Positions 48,015-58,336 of a DNA stretch of 64,000 nucleotides are shown one piece after another. The notes beneath the pieces are model-generated. The model was not told the DNA's origin and did no database searches. It saw only the letters and a program-made list of their open reading frames with translations. The translations under genes and the position numbers were made by a program. Position 1 is the first letter of the stretch; every line of letters starts with the position of its first letter. The stretch comes from Acidimicrobiaceae bacterium (GTDB lineage Bacteria > Actinomycetota > Acidimicrobiia > Acidimicrobiales > RAAP-2): assembly GCA_003153575.1 (NCBI GenBank), contig PLZW01000022.1, positions 80,909-144,908 of the forward strand, given 5' to 3'.

Positions 48015-48800
48015 ATGCCGCAGACCAGGTTTACCGACGTCCGTCGCTTCGACTCGATCGACTCGACCAACCGGTACCTGCTGGACGAGGCCCGGGACGG
48101 TGCTCCCGAGGGGGTGGTGGCCGTCGCCGACCACCAGACCGCCGGGCGCGGGCGACTGGGGCGGACTTGGGAGGCACCGGCAGGGGCCAACCTCTTGGCG
48201 TCGGTGCTGCTTCGGCCGGACATCGACCTCGGTGATCGGCACCTGGCCACGACAGCCGTGGCCTTGGCCGCAGTCGACGCCATCGGCGCGGTCGGTCTGG
48301 CCGGGGTAGGGATCAAGTGGCCGAACGACCTGGTCGACCCCGTCGGGAGGAAGATCGCCGGGGTGCTGGCTGAAGCCGACCTTTCGTCGGCCGGTGCACC
48401 CGGGGTCCTGCCCGCGCCGGTCGTGGTGGGCATCGGGATCAACGTCAACTGGCCCGGGGACGACGCCGACCTGCCGCCCGAGCTGCGTGGCCTGGCCGTC
48501 TCGCTGCGCCAACTGTCGGGGACGGCGGTCGACCGGGAAGCACTGCTCGACGCCCTGCTCGAGGCCCTGGGCACCCGGGTCGACGACCTGGATTCGCCCG
48601 AGGGCCGGGCCCATCTGGCCACCGACCTGAGGCGGGCCTGCACGACGGTCGGAACTCGTGTGAGGGTGGACCTGGCCGATGAGTCCTTCGAGGGAACGGC
48701 CACGGGGATCAGCCCTGCGGGCCACCTGGTCGTGGAGACCGACGGGGGGACCCGCCTCGTGGTGGCCGGTGACGTCGTGCACGTGCGCCCGGGTTCCTAA
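48015..48800 (+). CDS. birA: biotin--protein ligase (class I, no DNA-binding domain)
   Basis: This 261-residue enzyme adenylates biotin and transfers it to BCCP lysines. Motifs are GRGRLGR (44-50), KWPNDL (101-106), GRKIAGVL (111-118) and GIGINVNW, followed by the SH3-like C-terminal domain. There is no N-terminal helix-turn-helix, so it is not a BirA-type repressor. It sits divergently next to its probable substrate, the biotin carboxylase/BCCP protein. Confidence 0.94.
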   Translation: MPQTRFTDVRRFDSIDSTNRYLLDEARDGAPEGVVAVADHQTAGRGRLGRTWEAPAGANLLASVLLRPDIDLGDRHLATTAVALAAVDAIGAVGLAGVGIKWPNDLVDPVGRKIAGVLAEADLSSAGAPGVLPAPVVVGIGINVNWPGDDADLPPELRGLAVSLRQLSGTAVDREALLDALLEALGTRVDDLDSPEGRAHLATDLRRACTTVGTRVRVDLADESFEGTATGISPAGHLVVETDGGTRLVVAGDVVHVRPGS

Positions 48801-48893
48801 CCAGGTACGACACCTCCGCGACGGCACCCTGATTGCAACCGTTCGTCGCGGCCCTTGCCTGTTGCCTTGTCTAGGACCGGGACCACCCACGGC

Positions 48894-48899
48894 TACGCT
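48894..48899 (+). promoter_or_regulatory. -10 box (TACGCT) of the polysaccharide cluster
   Basis: TACGCT is 8 nt before the rmlB ATG at 48908 and is the only clear promoter before rmlD. Confidence 0.5.
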
Positions 48900-48907
48900 G
48901 GCCCGCT

Positions 48908-49933
48908 ATGCGACTTCTTGTCACCGGCGGAGCCGGGTTCATCGGCTCGAACTTCGTCCGCTACTGGGTCGAGCGCCATCCAGACGACGTCGTGGTGGCT
49001 TACGACGTCCTCACCTACGCCGGGAACCGGCCCAATCTGGACGATGTCGAAGATCGGATCGCCTTCGTCCGGGGGGACATCGGTGACCTCGAGACGGTCA
49101 CGGCCACCTTGGCCGAGCACGAGATCGACGTGATCGTGAACTTCGCCGCCGAGTCCCACAACAGCCTGGCCATCCTGGACCCGACCCGGTTCTTCCAGAC
49201 CAATGTGATGGGGACCCAGACCCTGGCCGAGGCGGCCAGGCGCCATGGGGTGGCCCGCTTCCACCACATCTCCACCTGCGAGGTCTACGGAGACCTCCCC
49301 CTCGACTCGGACGAGGTCTTCACCGAGACGACCCCGTACCGTCCCCGGACGCCGTACAACGCATCCAAGGCCGGGGGCGACCACGCCGTGCGTGCGTACC
49401 ACGAGACCTACGGACTAGCGGCGACCATCACGAACTGCTGCAACAACTACGGGCCCTTCCAATTTCCCGAGAAGGTGATCCCCCTGTTCACGGCCAGGGC
49501 CCTCGACGACCAGCCGCTGCCCCTCTACAAGTCGACCCAGAACAAGCGGGAATGGCTGCACGTCGACGACCACTGCCGGGCCATCGAACTGGTGCTCCAG
49601 CACGGCGTCGTGGGCGAGACCTACAACGTGGGCAGTGGGGTCGAGGCCTCGATCGAGGAGATCGCCGACGCGGTATTGGACGCGACGGGCAAGCCCCAGT
49701 CGCTAAAAGAGATCGTTCCGGACCGGCCGAGCCACGACCGCCGATACCTGTTGGACTCGTCCAAGATCCGTAAGGAGCTCGGTTGGGAGCCGACGGTCCC
49801 CTTCGAGAAGGGCCTGGCCGAGACCGTCCACTGGTACGCGGCGAACCGCAGTTGGTGGGAGCCGCTGCGTGACCGCGCCCCGGTGGTGGAGGGGGACTGG
49901 AGCGGTCCCGCCGCCGGCGCGCCGGCGCGGTGA
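48908..49933 (+). CDS. rmlB: dTDP-glucose 4,6-dehydratase
   Basis: This 341-residue extended SDR makes dTDP-4-keto-6-deoxyglucose on the route to dTDP-rhamnose. The NAD motif is GGAGFIG (7-13), and Y150/K154 form YxxxK. At the usual catalytic Thr-Asp-Glu the sequence reads T123-C124-E125, so the Asp is Cys. FAAESHNSLAILDP replaces the common AAESHVDRS. Overall identity to the dehydratase family is clear (CCNNYGPFQFPEKVIPL). It overlaps rmlD by 4 bp (GTGA). Confidence 0.9.
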   Translation: MRLLVTGGAGFIGSNFVRYWVERHPDDVVVAYDVLTYAGNRPNLDDVEDRIAFVRGDIGDLETVTATLAEHEIDVIVNFAAESHNSLAILDPTRFFQTNVMGTQTLAEAARRHGVARFHHISTCEVYGDLPLDSDEVFTETTPYRPRTPYNASKAGGDHAVRAYHETYGLAATITNCCNNYGPFQFPEKVIPLFTARALDDQPLPLYKSTQNKREWLHVDDHCRAIELVLQHGVVGETYNVGSGVEASIEEIADAVLDATGKPQSLKEIVPDRPSHDRRYLLDSSKIRKELGWEPTVPFEKGLAETVHWYAANRSWWEPLRDRAPVVEGDWSGPAAGAPAR

Positions 49934-50877
49934 GCACCACCCAGCGGGTACTCGTCACCGGCGGGAACGGCCAGCTCGGAAGGGACGTCCGTGACGTACT
50001 GGCCGGCGCGGTGCCGTCCGGGGGCGTACCGGAGTCGGAGCTCGAGGGCACCCTGCTGCCACCGGTGGCACCGGGAACCTTCGAGGTCCTGTCCACCGAC
50101 ATCGACACCCTCGATCTCGTCGACCGCACGGCGGTCTGTGACGCAGTCAACGGATTCCGCCCCCACCTGGTTCTGCACGGCGGCGCCTTCACGGCCGTCG
50201 ACGCCTGTGAGTCGGACCCCGACACCGCCTTCGCCGTCAACGCCATGGGCACGCGCCACGTGGCCGAGGCAGCGGCCGCCATCGGATCCCACATCGTCTA
50301 CGTCTCCACCGACTACGTGTTCGACGGTGACGCCACCGACCCCTACGTCGAATGGGACCCGCCCTCCCCCCGGTCGGTCTACGGCCGCAGCAAGCTCGGT
50401 GGCGAACAGGAGATCCGGTCCATCTCAGGCGCCTCGGGGACCGTTGTCCGGACGGCCTGGGTGAGCGGCGCCCACGGCGCCAACATGGTCAAGACGGTCC
50501 TCCGCCTGGCGGCCGGATCCCCCGACGGCGTCCTCCGATTCGTCGACGACCAGCACGGTTGTCCGACATTCACCGCCGACCTGGCCCGCGCCATCGTGCG
50601 GCTGGGCGCCGACCGCCGCCCGGGCACCTTCCACGTGACCAACCAGGGGGCGACGTCCTGGTTCGGGTTCGTCCAGGAGGTGATGGCGGCAGCCGGTCAC
50701 GACGCGTCGCGGGTGAAGCCCATCGCCACCTCGGACCTCGACCCGCCCCGACCCGCCCCGCGGCCGGCCAACTCCCGCCTGGACAACGCCGGTCTCCGAC
50801 TCTCGGGGCTGCCCCCCATGCCGGCGTGGCAGGATGCCTTGGCCCGCCTGGTGGCCGTCCTGCCTGCGTCTGCATGA
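49930..50877 (+). CDS. rmlD: dTDP-4-dehydrorhamnose reductase
   Basis: This 315-residue SDR catalyses the last step to dTDP-L-rhamnose. GGNGQLGRDV (11-20), YVSTDYVFDG and Y151-G-R-S-K155 are visible. An insertion of about 25 residues (GAVPSGGVPESELEGTLL region) follows the first helix and is not typical. The GTG start overlaps the rmlB stop. Genes for RmlA and RmlC are not in the window. Confidence 0.92.
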   Translation: MSTTQRVLVTGGNGQLGRDVRDVLAGAVPSGGVPESELEGTLLPPVAPGTFEVLSTDIDTLDLVDRTAVCDAVNGFRPHLVLHGGAFTAVDACESDPDTAFAVNAMGTRHVAEAAAAIGSHIVYVSTDYVFDGDATDPYVEWDPPSPRSVYGRSKLGGEQEIRSISGASGTVVRTAWVSGAHGANMVKTVLRLAAGSPDGVLRFVDDQHGCPTFTADLARAIVRLGADRRPGTFHVTNQGATSWFGFVQEVMAAAGHDASRVKPIATSDLDPPRPAPRPANSRLDNAGLRLSGLPPMPAWQDALARLVAVLPASA

Positions 50878-50996
50878 CCCATGGCGACTGCGACTCCCGG
50901 GGCGGCTCGAACGAAATCCGGTGCGGGCCTGCGACGGCCTTTCGCCCGGGCGACCAGATGTTGCAGGATTGAACACATGATGGGACGTGACCAGGA

Positions 50997-52457
50997 ATGT
51001 CCGTGAGTTCGACACTGTTCGCACATGGCGAGCACGGAGGCCCCGACGGCTCCGGGCGTTCGTCCGGGCCGAACGAGTCCGCTTTCGGCAGCCCAAGGAT
51101 CGGACCGGTCCACACGATCGCCGTGATCGGCGTGGGCTACGTGGGTCTGCCCACCGCCGCCACCCTCGCTCACCTCGGTCACCGGGTCACCTGTGGTGAC
51201 GCCGACCCGGCCAAGGTCGCCGTGCTCCAGCAGGGTCATGTCCCCATCGTCGAGGAGCACCTCGAGGACCTGGTGCGCGAAGGTCAGGCTGCCGGGAATC
51301 TGTCGTTCGTCGTGGGCGCCACGGCAGCGATCCAGGGCGCCGAATTCGTCTTCCTGTGCGTCCCCACCCCCCAGGGCGACGATGGCTCCGCCGACCTCTC
51401 CTACGTGGAGGCGGTGGCAGCCGAGATCAGCCCCCACCTGGCGGCCGGCACCGTGATCGTCAACAAGTCCACCGTCCCGGTGGGCTCCACCCTGGTGGTG
51501 GAGCGCGTCCTCGGCCGGACGGACATCCAGGTGGTGTCCAACCCCGAGTTCCTGCGCGAGGGCACGGCGGTACCCGACAGCCTCCACCCCGAGCGCATCG
51601 TGGTCGGCGGCGACGACCAGGCGGCCGCGGCCCGGGTGGGCGAGCTGTTCGCCGGGACCCAGGCACCGCTGCTGATTACGGACGCGGCGACCGCGGAGAC
51701 CATCAAGTACGCGTCCAATGCGTTCCTGGCCACCAAGCTCAGCTTCGTCAATGCGGTCGCCAGCCTCTGTGAGGCGGTGGGCGCCGATGTCCGGGATGTC
51801 ATCCTCGGTCTCGGGTATGACAGGCGCATCGGCTTCGAGTACCTGAAGCCCGGACCAGGGTGGGGCGGGAGTTGCCTCCCGAAGGACACCCGGGCCCTGG
51901 TGCACATCGCCGAGCAGGCGGGCTACGACTTCTCCTTCCTGAAGGGTGCCATCGCCACCAACGAGGAGCAATTCGAGCGCGTCGTGACCAAGGTGCGGAC
52001 CGCGGTGGCGCCGACGCTCGCTGCGGGCACCGACGGTGGAGGCGACTTTACCGGCGCGGTCGTCGCCGTGTGGGGCCTCACCTTCAAGGCCGGTACCGAC
52101 GACCTGCGCAACTCGCCGGCCGTCGAGATCGCCCTCCGCGTGGCCGAGGGCGGCGCCGAGGTGCGCGCCTACGACCCGACGGTCAAGGTCCCCGAGGGTG
52201 CGCGCTCCGTGCCCGTCCCCGGATTCGACGTCGTCGACGGGGATGGCTCGCTCCTCGCCTACCCCGACGCCTACACCGCGTGCCTGGGCGCGTCCGCCGT
52301 GGTCGTCCTCACCGAATGGGACGAGTTCCGCTGGCTGGACTTCACCAAGGTGCACGACGCCCTGGCTGCTCCCGTCTTCGTGGATGCCCGCAACCTCCTC
52401 GACCCGGCACAGGTCCGGCGGCTCGGCTTCTCCTACGAGGGGATCGGCCGCCGGTGA
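50997..52457 (+). CDS. UDP-glucose/GDP-mannose 6-dehydrogenase family (UDP-glucose 6-dehydrogenase likely)
   Basis: This 486-residue enzyme oxidises a nucleotide sugar C6 to the uronate. An N-terminal extension (1-38) precedes the NAD motif IGVGYVGLPTAA. STVPVGST, NPEFLREG and the nucleophile C293 in GGSCLPKDTRAL are present, as is the C-terminal VWGLTFKAGTDDLRNSP. Since the next gene resembles UDP-glucuronate decarboxylase, UDP-glucose is the likely substrate. CCAGGA precedes the ATG. The following gene overlaps by GTGA. Confidence 0.9.
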   Translation: MSVSSTLFAHGEHGGPDGSGRSSGPNESAFGSPRIGPVHTIAVIGVGYVGLPTAATLAHLGHRVTCGDADPAKVAVLQQGHVPIVEEHLEDLVREGQAAGNLSFVVGATAAIQGAEFVFLCVPTPQGDDGSADLSYVEAVAAEISPHLAAGTVIVNKSTVPVGSTLVVERVLGRTDIQVVSNPEFLREGTAVPDSLHPERIVVGGDDQAAAARVGELFAGTQAPLLITDAATAETIKYASNAFLATKLSFVNAVASLCEAVGADVRDVILGLGYDRRIGFEYLKPGPGWGGSCLPKDTRALVHIAEQAGYDFSFLKGAIATNEEQFERVVTKVRTAVAPTLAAGTDGGGDFTGAVVAVWGLTFKAGTDDLRNSPAVEIALRVAEGGAEVRAYDPTVKVPEGARSVPVPGFDVVDGDGSLLAYPDAYTACLGASAVVVLTEWDEFRWLDFTKVHDALAAPVFVDARNLLDPAQVRRLGFSYEGIGRR

Positions 52458-53416
52458 GCGGCCGGATCGTGGTCCTCGGCGGCTCGGGCTTCCTCGGTTC
52501 CCACCTCTGCGACCAGTTGCTGGCCCGTGGGGACGACGTCGTCTGCGTCGACGATTTCTCGACCGGTCGACGGGCCAACGTCGCCCACCTCCACGACCAT
52601 GCCGGGTTCACACTCGTCGAGGCCGACATCTCGCTCGGCATTCCGGTCGAAGGATCGGTGTCGGGGGTCTGCAACCTGGCCAGCCCGGCCTCGCCTCCTG
52701 ACTACCTGGCCCTACCCCTCCAGACTCTCGCGGTCGGCAGCGAGGGCACCCGGCACGGCCTCGAGTTGGCTGCGCGCCACGGCACACGGTTCCTCATGGC
52801 ATCGACCAGCGAGGTCTACGGGGACCCCGACGTCCATCCGCAGGCCGAGTCCTACTGGGGCAACGTGAATCCGGTGGGTCCGCGCAGCGTGTACGACGAG
52901 GCCAAGCGGTTTTCGGAGGCGCTCACCATGGCCCACCACCGCACCCTCGGCACCGACGTGGCCATCGCCCGGATCTTCAACACCTACGGTCCCCGCCTCC
53001 GACCGGACGACGGCCGCGTGGTCTCCAACTTCCTGCTCCAGGCCATGCGGGACGAGCCGCTGACGGTCTACGGCGACGGGAGCCAGACCCGGAGCCTCTG
53101 CTATGTCGAAGACGAGGTTCGGGGACTGCTCGCCCTCTTCGACTCCAACCTGACCGGACCGGTGAACATCGGCAACCCGGACGAGCACACGGTGATCCAG
53201 CTGGCCCGGACGATCATCGACCTGCTCGGCTCGTCGTCCACCATCGAGCACCTCCCACTCCCGACCGATGATCCCACCCGCCGCCGACCCGACATCACCG
53301 TGGCCCGGGCCGAGCTCGGATGGGAGCCGTCCACCAGCCTGGAGGACGGTCTGCACCGTACTGCCGCCTATCTGGCCGAGGACGCGGGCATCGCCGACCC
53401 CCACGGAGTCGCCTGA
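52454..53416 (+). CDS. UDP-glucuronate decarboxylase-like (UDP-xylose synthase) epimerase/dehydratase
   Basis: This 320-residue extended SDR matches UXS-type enzymes: LGGSGFLGSH (8-17), ASTSEVYGD (116-124), YWGNVNPVGPRSVYDEAKR with Y147/K151, and RIFNTYGPRLRPDDGRV. It would turn UDP-glucuronate from the preceding enzyme into UDP-xylose. Its GTG overlaps the dehydrogenase stop, supporting a two-step pathway. The pentose would be a building block for the envelope glycan. Confidence 0.9.
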   Translation: MSGRIVVLGGSGFLGSHLCDQLLARGDDVVCVDDFSTGRRANVAHLHDHAGFTLVEADISLGIPVEGSVSGVCNLASPASPPDYLALPLQTLAVGSEGTRHGLELAARHGTRFLMASTSEVYGDPDVHPQAESYWGNVNPVGPRSVYDEAKRFSEALTMAHHRTLGTDVAIARIFNTYGPRLRPDDGRVVSNFLLQAMRDEPLTVYGDGSQTRSLCYVEDEVRGLLALFDSNLTGPVNIGNPDEHTVIQLARTIIDLLGSSSTIEHLPLPTDDPTRRRPDITVARAELGWEPSTSLEDGLHRTAAYLAEDAGIADPHGVA

Positions 53417-53457
53417 GCCGGTCTGGCGGGTCGGTGGCGTGAGCAGCGAGGCGCCGT

Positions 53458-53526
53458 GCGGGGTGTCGTGGTGGGCAATGTGCGGAGTGGCGAGCGGGGT
53501 GTCGGCGGGGTGTGAAGCGGGGTGTC
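53458..53526. repeat. four copies of GCGGGGTGT upstream of a glycosyltransferase gene
   Basis: GCGGGGTGT(C/G) occurs at 53458, 53494, 53505 and 53517, the last three one helical turn apart. The 181-bp gap ends with a possible -10 region (TACACAAT at 53546-53553) and a ribosome binding site. Regulator binding is plausible. Confidence 0.55.
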
Positions 53527-53597
53527 ATGCGGTATCGGCACCGTGGTACACAATGGGCGAGCCCCATCCCCTGGGGTCGAGTGAGGAGAGCGTGTAC

Positions 53598-54361
<764 letters not shown>

Positions 54362-54365
<4 letters not shown>

Positions 54366-55237
54366 CCGGCGGCGCCGGGAGGCGCACCGCCGCAGTGGTC
54401 GTCAACTACGAGTCCGGCCCGGCACTGGCCCGTTGCGTGGCCGACCTCGACGCCTGTGGCGTCCGGGAGCTCGTGGTCGTGGACAACGGTTCGGACGACG
54501 GTTCGCTGGCCGCGGCCAGGGCGACGATCCGGGAGCTCGAGGTGATCCTTCCGGGGGAGAACCTCGGCTACGGCGCCGCGGCCAACCGGGGAGTGGCTGC
54601 GTCCTCGTCGGAGTTCGTCCTGGTGTGCAACCCGGATCTGGAGGTCCCTCCTGGAGCCATCGAGTCGCTGGCGGCGGCCCTCGACGACGATCCGGACTGC
54701 GCCCTGGTCGGCCCCCTGATCCGCACACCCGAAGGTGACCGCTACCCCTCGGCCCGGCGGTTCCCCTCGATGGTCGACGCCGCCGGCCACTCCCTCCTCG
54801 GGATCTTCGTACCTGACAACCGCTTCACCCGGAACTACCAGCGCACCGAGCTCGAGGTCCCAGCCGGCGAGCCGCTCGTGGTGGACTGGGTTTCCGGGGC
54901 GTGCTTCCTCGTCCGCCGGACCGCATTCGAACTGGTCGGGGGATTCGACGAGTCCTACTTCATGTACTTGGAAGACGTCGATCTGTGCTGGAGGCTGGGT
55001 CGGGCCGGATGGCGGGTGGCGTACGCGACGTCGGCCGAGGTCACCCACCTGCAGGGCCGCTCCACCGACCGGCACCCGTACCGCATGATCCTGGAGCACC
55101 ACCGTTCACTGCTGCGGTTCGCGTCCCGGTCGTCGACAGGTTGGCGCAAGGCCCTCCTGCCGCCGGTGGCGGTGGGCGTGGCCGTCCGTGCCTGCCTGGC
55201 CTGCCTGGCCTGCGTGTCCCGATCACGCCAGCGCTGA
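54362..55237 (+). CDS. GT2 glycosyltransferase, rhamnosyltransferase WbbL-like
   Basis: This 291-residue GT-A enzyme has VVVNYESG, VVDNGSDDGS, LGYGAAANRG, NPDLEVPP and the characteristic SGACFLVRRTAFELVGGFDESYFMY / EDVDLCWR region. That pattern is typical of WbbL-type rhamnosyltransferases, which fits the rmlB/rmlD genes. The C-terminal 30 residues are hydrophobic and cysteine-rich and may associate with the membrane. The GTG start overlaps the preceding gene. Confidence 0.88.
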
Positions 55238-55456
55238 CCGGGACACATGGGCCGACCTGCGGCTGGCTGCCCGTCGGGTCGTCGAGATGGGCGGAGGTGG
55301 GACCGGAAGGGCGGGGCTCGCCGGGGGAACCGGGAGTGGGCGGGAACGGGCTGATGTGGCGGACCCTCGGCCGCCCGTGGCGCTGCAATCGGCCACCAGG
55401 ACCCTCTGGGCTGCGACCGGAGGCACCGGGTGGACGTTGTAGGGTGTCGGTCGGTC

Positions 55457-56266
55457 ATGGCGAACAACTCGACGGGCAAGTGGGTGCAGCGCGCCGCCAC
55501 CACGGGTGGCGGCCGGACCTATCGCGGGCAGATGCCGGTCAATTGGTACGCCAGTCTGATCGTGATCTGCGTGGTCGGACTGCTCCTCGTCGGGCTGAGC
55601 CGCTATCAGCTGACCCACCGCAGCGCCTCCCCAGCAGGCCCGCCCACGACCACGCAGACCTGGTACACCGGTCTGGGCATCAACGTCTGCGGATCCTTCG
55701 AGCCGAACCTCCCGGCCAGCACCAACCAGTCCAAGACCGGCCTGGTGGCCGACGGCAACGGCGTCGTCACCGTCTCCCCGAAGAACAGCTCAGAGTCCGG
55801 GAGCAATGCCACCCTCGGCAAGTTCGTCTCTAAGTACAACGGCCTGGAGCTGACCAACTCGACTCTCAGGTACCCGGGCAAATCCACCTACACCAACGGT
55901 GATGTCTGCCCAAAGGGGACGCCCGACTCCGGGAAGCCCGGTGTCGTGATCGTCTACAGCTGGCCGAACTTCACCGCCAAGCACGGGGCCGAGACACCTG
56001 GCGACCCGCAGAACTTGCTGTTCGAGAACGGCCAGCTCATCACCATGGCATTCGTTCCGGCCAGCGCCGCCATTCCCAAGCCGCCGTCCACGGTGATCAC
56101 CAGCCTCATCACTGCCGACCAGGCCGGGCCCACGACGCCGACGACTGCGCCGACACTCACGCCGACAAGCAATCCGACATCGACCACGGCGCCGCCCTCG
56201 TCGACCCTTGCCACCACTCCGCCGACGGCTCCCACCACGACGAAGCCCGGCGGATCAAACGGGTGA
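55457..56266 (+). CDS. membrane-anchored exported protein with Thr/Pro-rich tail, unknown function
   Basis: This 269-residue protein has a short cytoplasmic N-terminus, one transmembrane helix (about 31-48), a globular outer domain with two cysteines (NVCGSF and GDVCPKG) that could pair, and a 55-residue Thr/Pro/Ser tail. The tail resembles that of the LCP protein at 4459-5952. I do not know the family. The location among polysaccharide genes and the GTGA overlap with the next gene suggest a role in envelope assembly. A TAGGGT -10-like box lies at 55440. Confidence 0.75.
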   Translation: MANNSTGKWVQRAATTGGGRTYRGQMPVNWYASLIVICVVGLLLVGLSRYQLTHRSASPAGPPTTTQTWYTGLGINVCGSFEPNLPASTNQSKTGLVADGNGVVTVSPKNSSESGSNATLGKFVSKYNGLELTNSTLRYPGKSTYTNGDVCPKGTPDSGKPGVVIVYSWPNFTAKHGAETPGDPQNLLFENGQLITMAFVPASAAIPKPPSTVITSLITADQAGPTTPTTAPTLTPTSNPTSTTAPPSSTLATTPPTAPTTTKPGGSNG

Positions 56267-57354
56267 GGGCCGTCGTCCTGGTGGGCGGCGAGGGCACCCG
56301 CCTCCGGCCCCTGACGCTCACCGCACCCAAGCAGATGCTCCCGATCGTGGAGCAGTCCATGCTGGAGCGCGTACTCGGACACCTGGCCTCCCATGGGATC
56401 GACGAGGCCGTGCTCTCCCTCGGCTACCGCCCCGACGCGTTCTCCGACGCCTACCCGGATGGTGTGATCGGCGGGGTGCGGTCCACGTATGCGGTGGAAC
56501 CGAGTCCGCTCGACACCGCAGGTGCCATCCGGTTCGCGGCGGACTTCGGTGGCATCGACGACACCTTCGTGGTGCTGAACGGTGACGTCCTGACCGACTT
56601 CGACATCACCGACCTCGTCGGCTTTCACCGCGAGCGAGGTGCCGAAGGAACGATCGGCCTCACCCCCGTCGACGACCCGAGCAGCTTCGGCGTGGTCCTG
56701 ATCGACGAACAGGGGAAGGTCACCGCGTTCATCGAGAAGCCACCCCGCGACGAGGCCCCGACCAACCTGATCAACGCCGGCATCTACATCCTCGAACCAT
56801 CGGTCCTCGGCCGCATCGCACCGGACGTGCGCGTCTCCATCGAGCGGGAGACCTTCCCGGCGATGGTGGTCGACGGCAGGCTCTTCGCCAAGGGATCGGA
56901 CGCCTACTGGCTCGACACCGGGACACCCGACGCCTACCTCCGTGCCCACCGTGATTTCCTGAACGGCCGCCGCTCCGGACCTCCTTCGCCTGACGCCGTG
57001 GCCGATCCCGACCTCGGTACCGGGGTGTGGACGATCGGCGAGGTGGACGTCGTGGCCGGTTCGGCGGAGCGGTCTCTGATCGGACGGGGTGCGTCCATCG
57101 CCCCCACGGCCAAGGTCACGAACTCCGTGATCGGTGCTGGCTCAGTCGTCGAGGAGGGGGCGACGGTGTCCGACTCGGTGCTCCTTCCCGGTGCCCGAAT
57201 TGCCGCCAAGGCGACGGTCGACGGTTCGATCGTGGGACCCGACGCCACGGTCGGGCAACGTTGCGTGGTGTCCGGGGTGTCGGTCATCGGTGCAGGTGCG
57301 GTCATCGCGTCGGGGAGCTCGCTGGACGGCGAGCGCTACCCGTCGGGGAGCTGA
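56263..57354 (+). CDS. sugar-1-phosphate nucleotidyltransferase (mannose-1-phosphate guanylyltransferase-like)
   Basis: This 363-residue protein has a nucleotidyltransferase domain (1-235) and a left-handed beta-helix (about 255-355) built of hexapeptide repeats. Motifs are LVGGEGTRLRPLTLTAPKQMLPI (start of domain), NGDVLTDFD, EKPP and NAGIYILEP. The layout recalls mycobacterial GDP-mannose pyrophosphorylase more than RmlA. An alternative is glucose-1-phosphate thymidylyl- or uridylyltransferase. It starts with GTG overlapping the preceding gene. Confidence 0.85.
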   Translation: MRAVVLVGGEGTRLRPLTLTAPKQMLPIVEQSMLERVLGHLASHGIDEAVLSLGYRPDAFSDAYPDGVIGGVRSTYAVEPSPLDTAGAIRFAADFGGIDDTFVVLNGDVLTDFDITDLVGFHRERGAEGTIGLTPVDDPSSFGVVLIDEQGKVTAFIEKPPRDEAPTNLINAGIYILEPSVLGRIAPDVRVSIERETFPAMVVDGRLFAKGSDAYWLDTGTPDAYLRAHRDFLNGRRSGPPSPDAVADPDLGTGVWTIGEVDVVAGSAERSLIGRGASIAPTAKVTNSVIGAGSVVEEGATVSDSVLLPGARIAAKATVDGSIVGPDATVGQRCVVSGVSVIGAGAVIASGSSLDGERYPSGS

Positions 57355-57356
57355 CG

Positions 57357-58322
57357 GTGCGGGCGCTGGTCACCGGAGGTGCCGGCTTCATCGGATCCAC
57401 GCTGGTCGACCGCCTCCTCGCCGAGGGTCACTCAGTCGATGTCATCGACGACCTGTCGACCGGATCGCTGACAAACCTGGCCGCGGCCCGGGGCATCGCG
57501 GACAACGAGTTGACGTTCCACCGCCTCGATATCCGATCGCCGGAGGTCGTGGACCTGATCGCCCGGCGGAACCCGGAGGTCATTTTCCATCTTGCCGCCC
57601 AGGCTGACGTGCGGAGGTCCGTGGCCGACCCGGTGTTCGACGCCGACGTGAACCTGATAGGGACGCTACGGATCCTGGAGGGTGCCCGGACCGCCGGGGT
57701 GTCCCGGGTGGTGTTCGCGGCCAGTGGCGGCACGCTCTACGGCGAGCCGGACGTGTCGGAGCTCCCGCTGAAGGAATCGCTGCCCCAGCACCCGCTGTCG
57801 CCATATGGGGTTTCGAAGAAGGCGGCCCTGGACTACCTGCTGGCCTACCGGGAACTGCACTCGCTCGAGTTCGCGGCACTCGCCCTGGCCAATATCTACG
57901 GGCCCCGCCAGGACCCCCATGGAGAAGCCGGCGTGGTGGCGATCTTCGCCGAGCGCCTCTTGCTCGGGGAGCCGGTCACCATCTTCGGTGACGGCGAACA
58001 GACCCGGGACTTCGTGTACGTCGACGATGTGGTCGACGGCTTCGTCCGTGCCGCCACCAAGGGCGGCGGTCTGGTGTGCAACATCGGCACCGGCACAGAG
58101 ACGTCGGTCAACACCCTCTTCCGGGAGATGGCCCGCCAGGCCGGAGTCGATGTGGAGCCCGAGTTCAAGCCTTTGCGCGCTGGCGAGCTGGCCCGGAACT
58201 GCCTCGATCCGACTAGAGCCGGGATCCAACTCGGCTGGAGCTCGTGGACCGAGCTCGGCGAGGGCACGGCAGCGACGATCGATTTCGTGCGCACCCGCCT
58301 CGAAGAGGCCGGCAAGCTCTAG
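57357..58322 (+). CDS. NAD-dependent epimerase (UDP-glucose 4-epimerase-like)
   Basis: This 321-residue extended SDR has GGAGFIGS (6-13), HLAAQADVRRSV, AASGGTLYGEP and YGVSKKA (YxxxK). Short-form GalE-like actinobacterial epimerases look like this. The substrate may be UDP-glucose/galactose or an N-acetyl or uronate derivative. The GTG at 57357 has GGGGAG 6 nt upstream and lies just after the preceding stop. It closes the polysaccharide cluster. Confidence 0.88.
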   Translation: MRALVTGGAGFIGSTLVDRLLAEGHSVDVIDDLSTGSLTNLAAARGIADNELTFHRLDIRSPEVVDLIARRNPEVIFHLAAQADVRRSVADPVFDADVNLIGTLRILEGARTAGVSRVVFAASGGTLYGEPDVSELPLKESLPQHPLSPYGVSKKAALDYLLAYRELHSLEFAALALANIYGPRQDPHGEAGVVAIFAERLLLGEPVTIFGDGEQTRDFVYVDDVVDGFVRAATKGGGLVCNIGTGTETSVNTLFREMARQAGVDVEPEFKPLRAGELARNCLDPTRAGIQLGWSSWTELGEGTAATIDFVRTRLEEAGKL

Positions 58323-58336
58323 ACGATCACGCAGCC

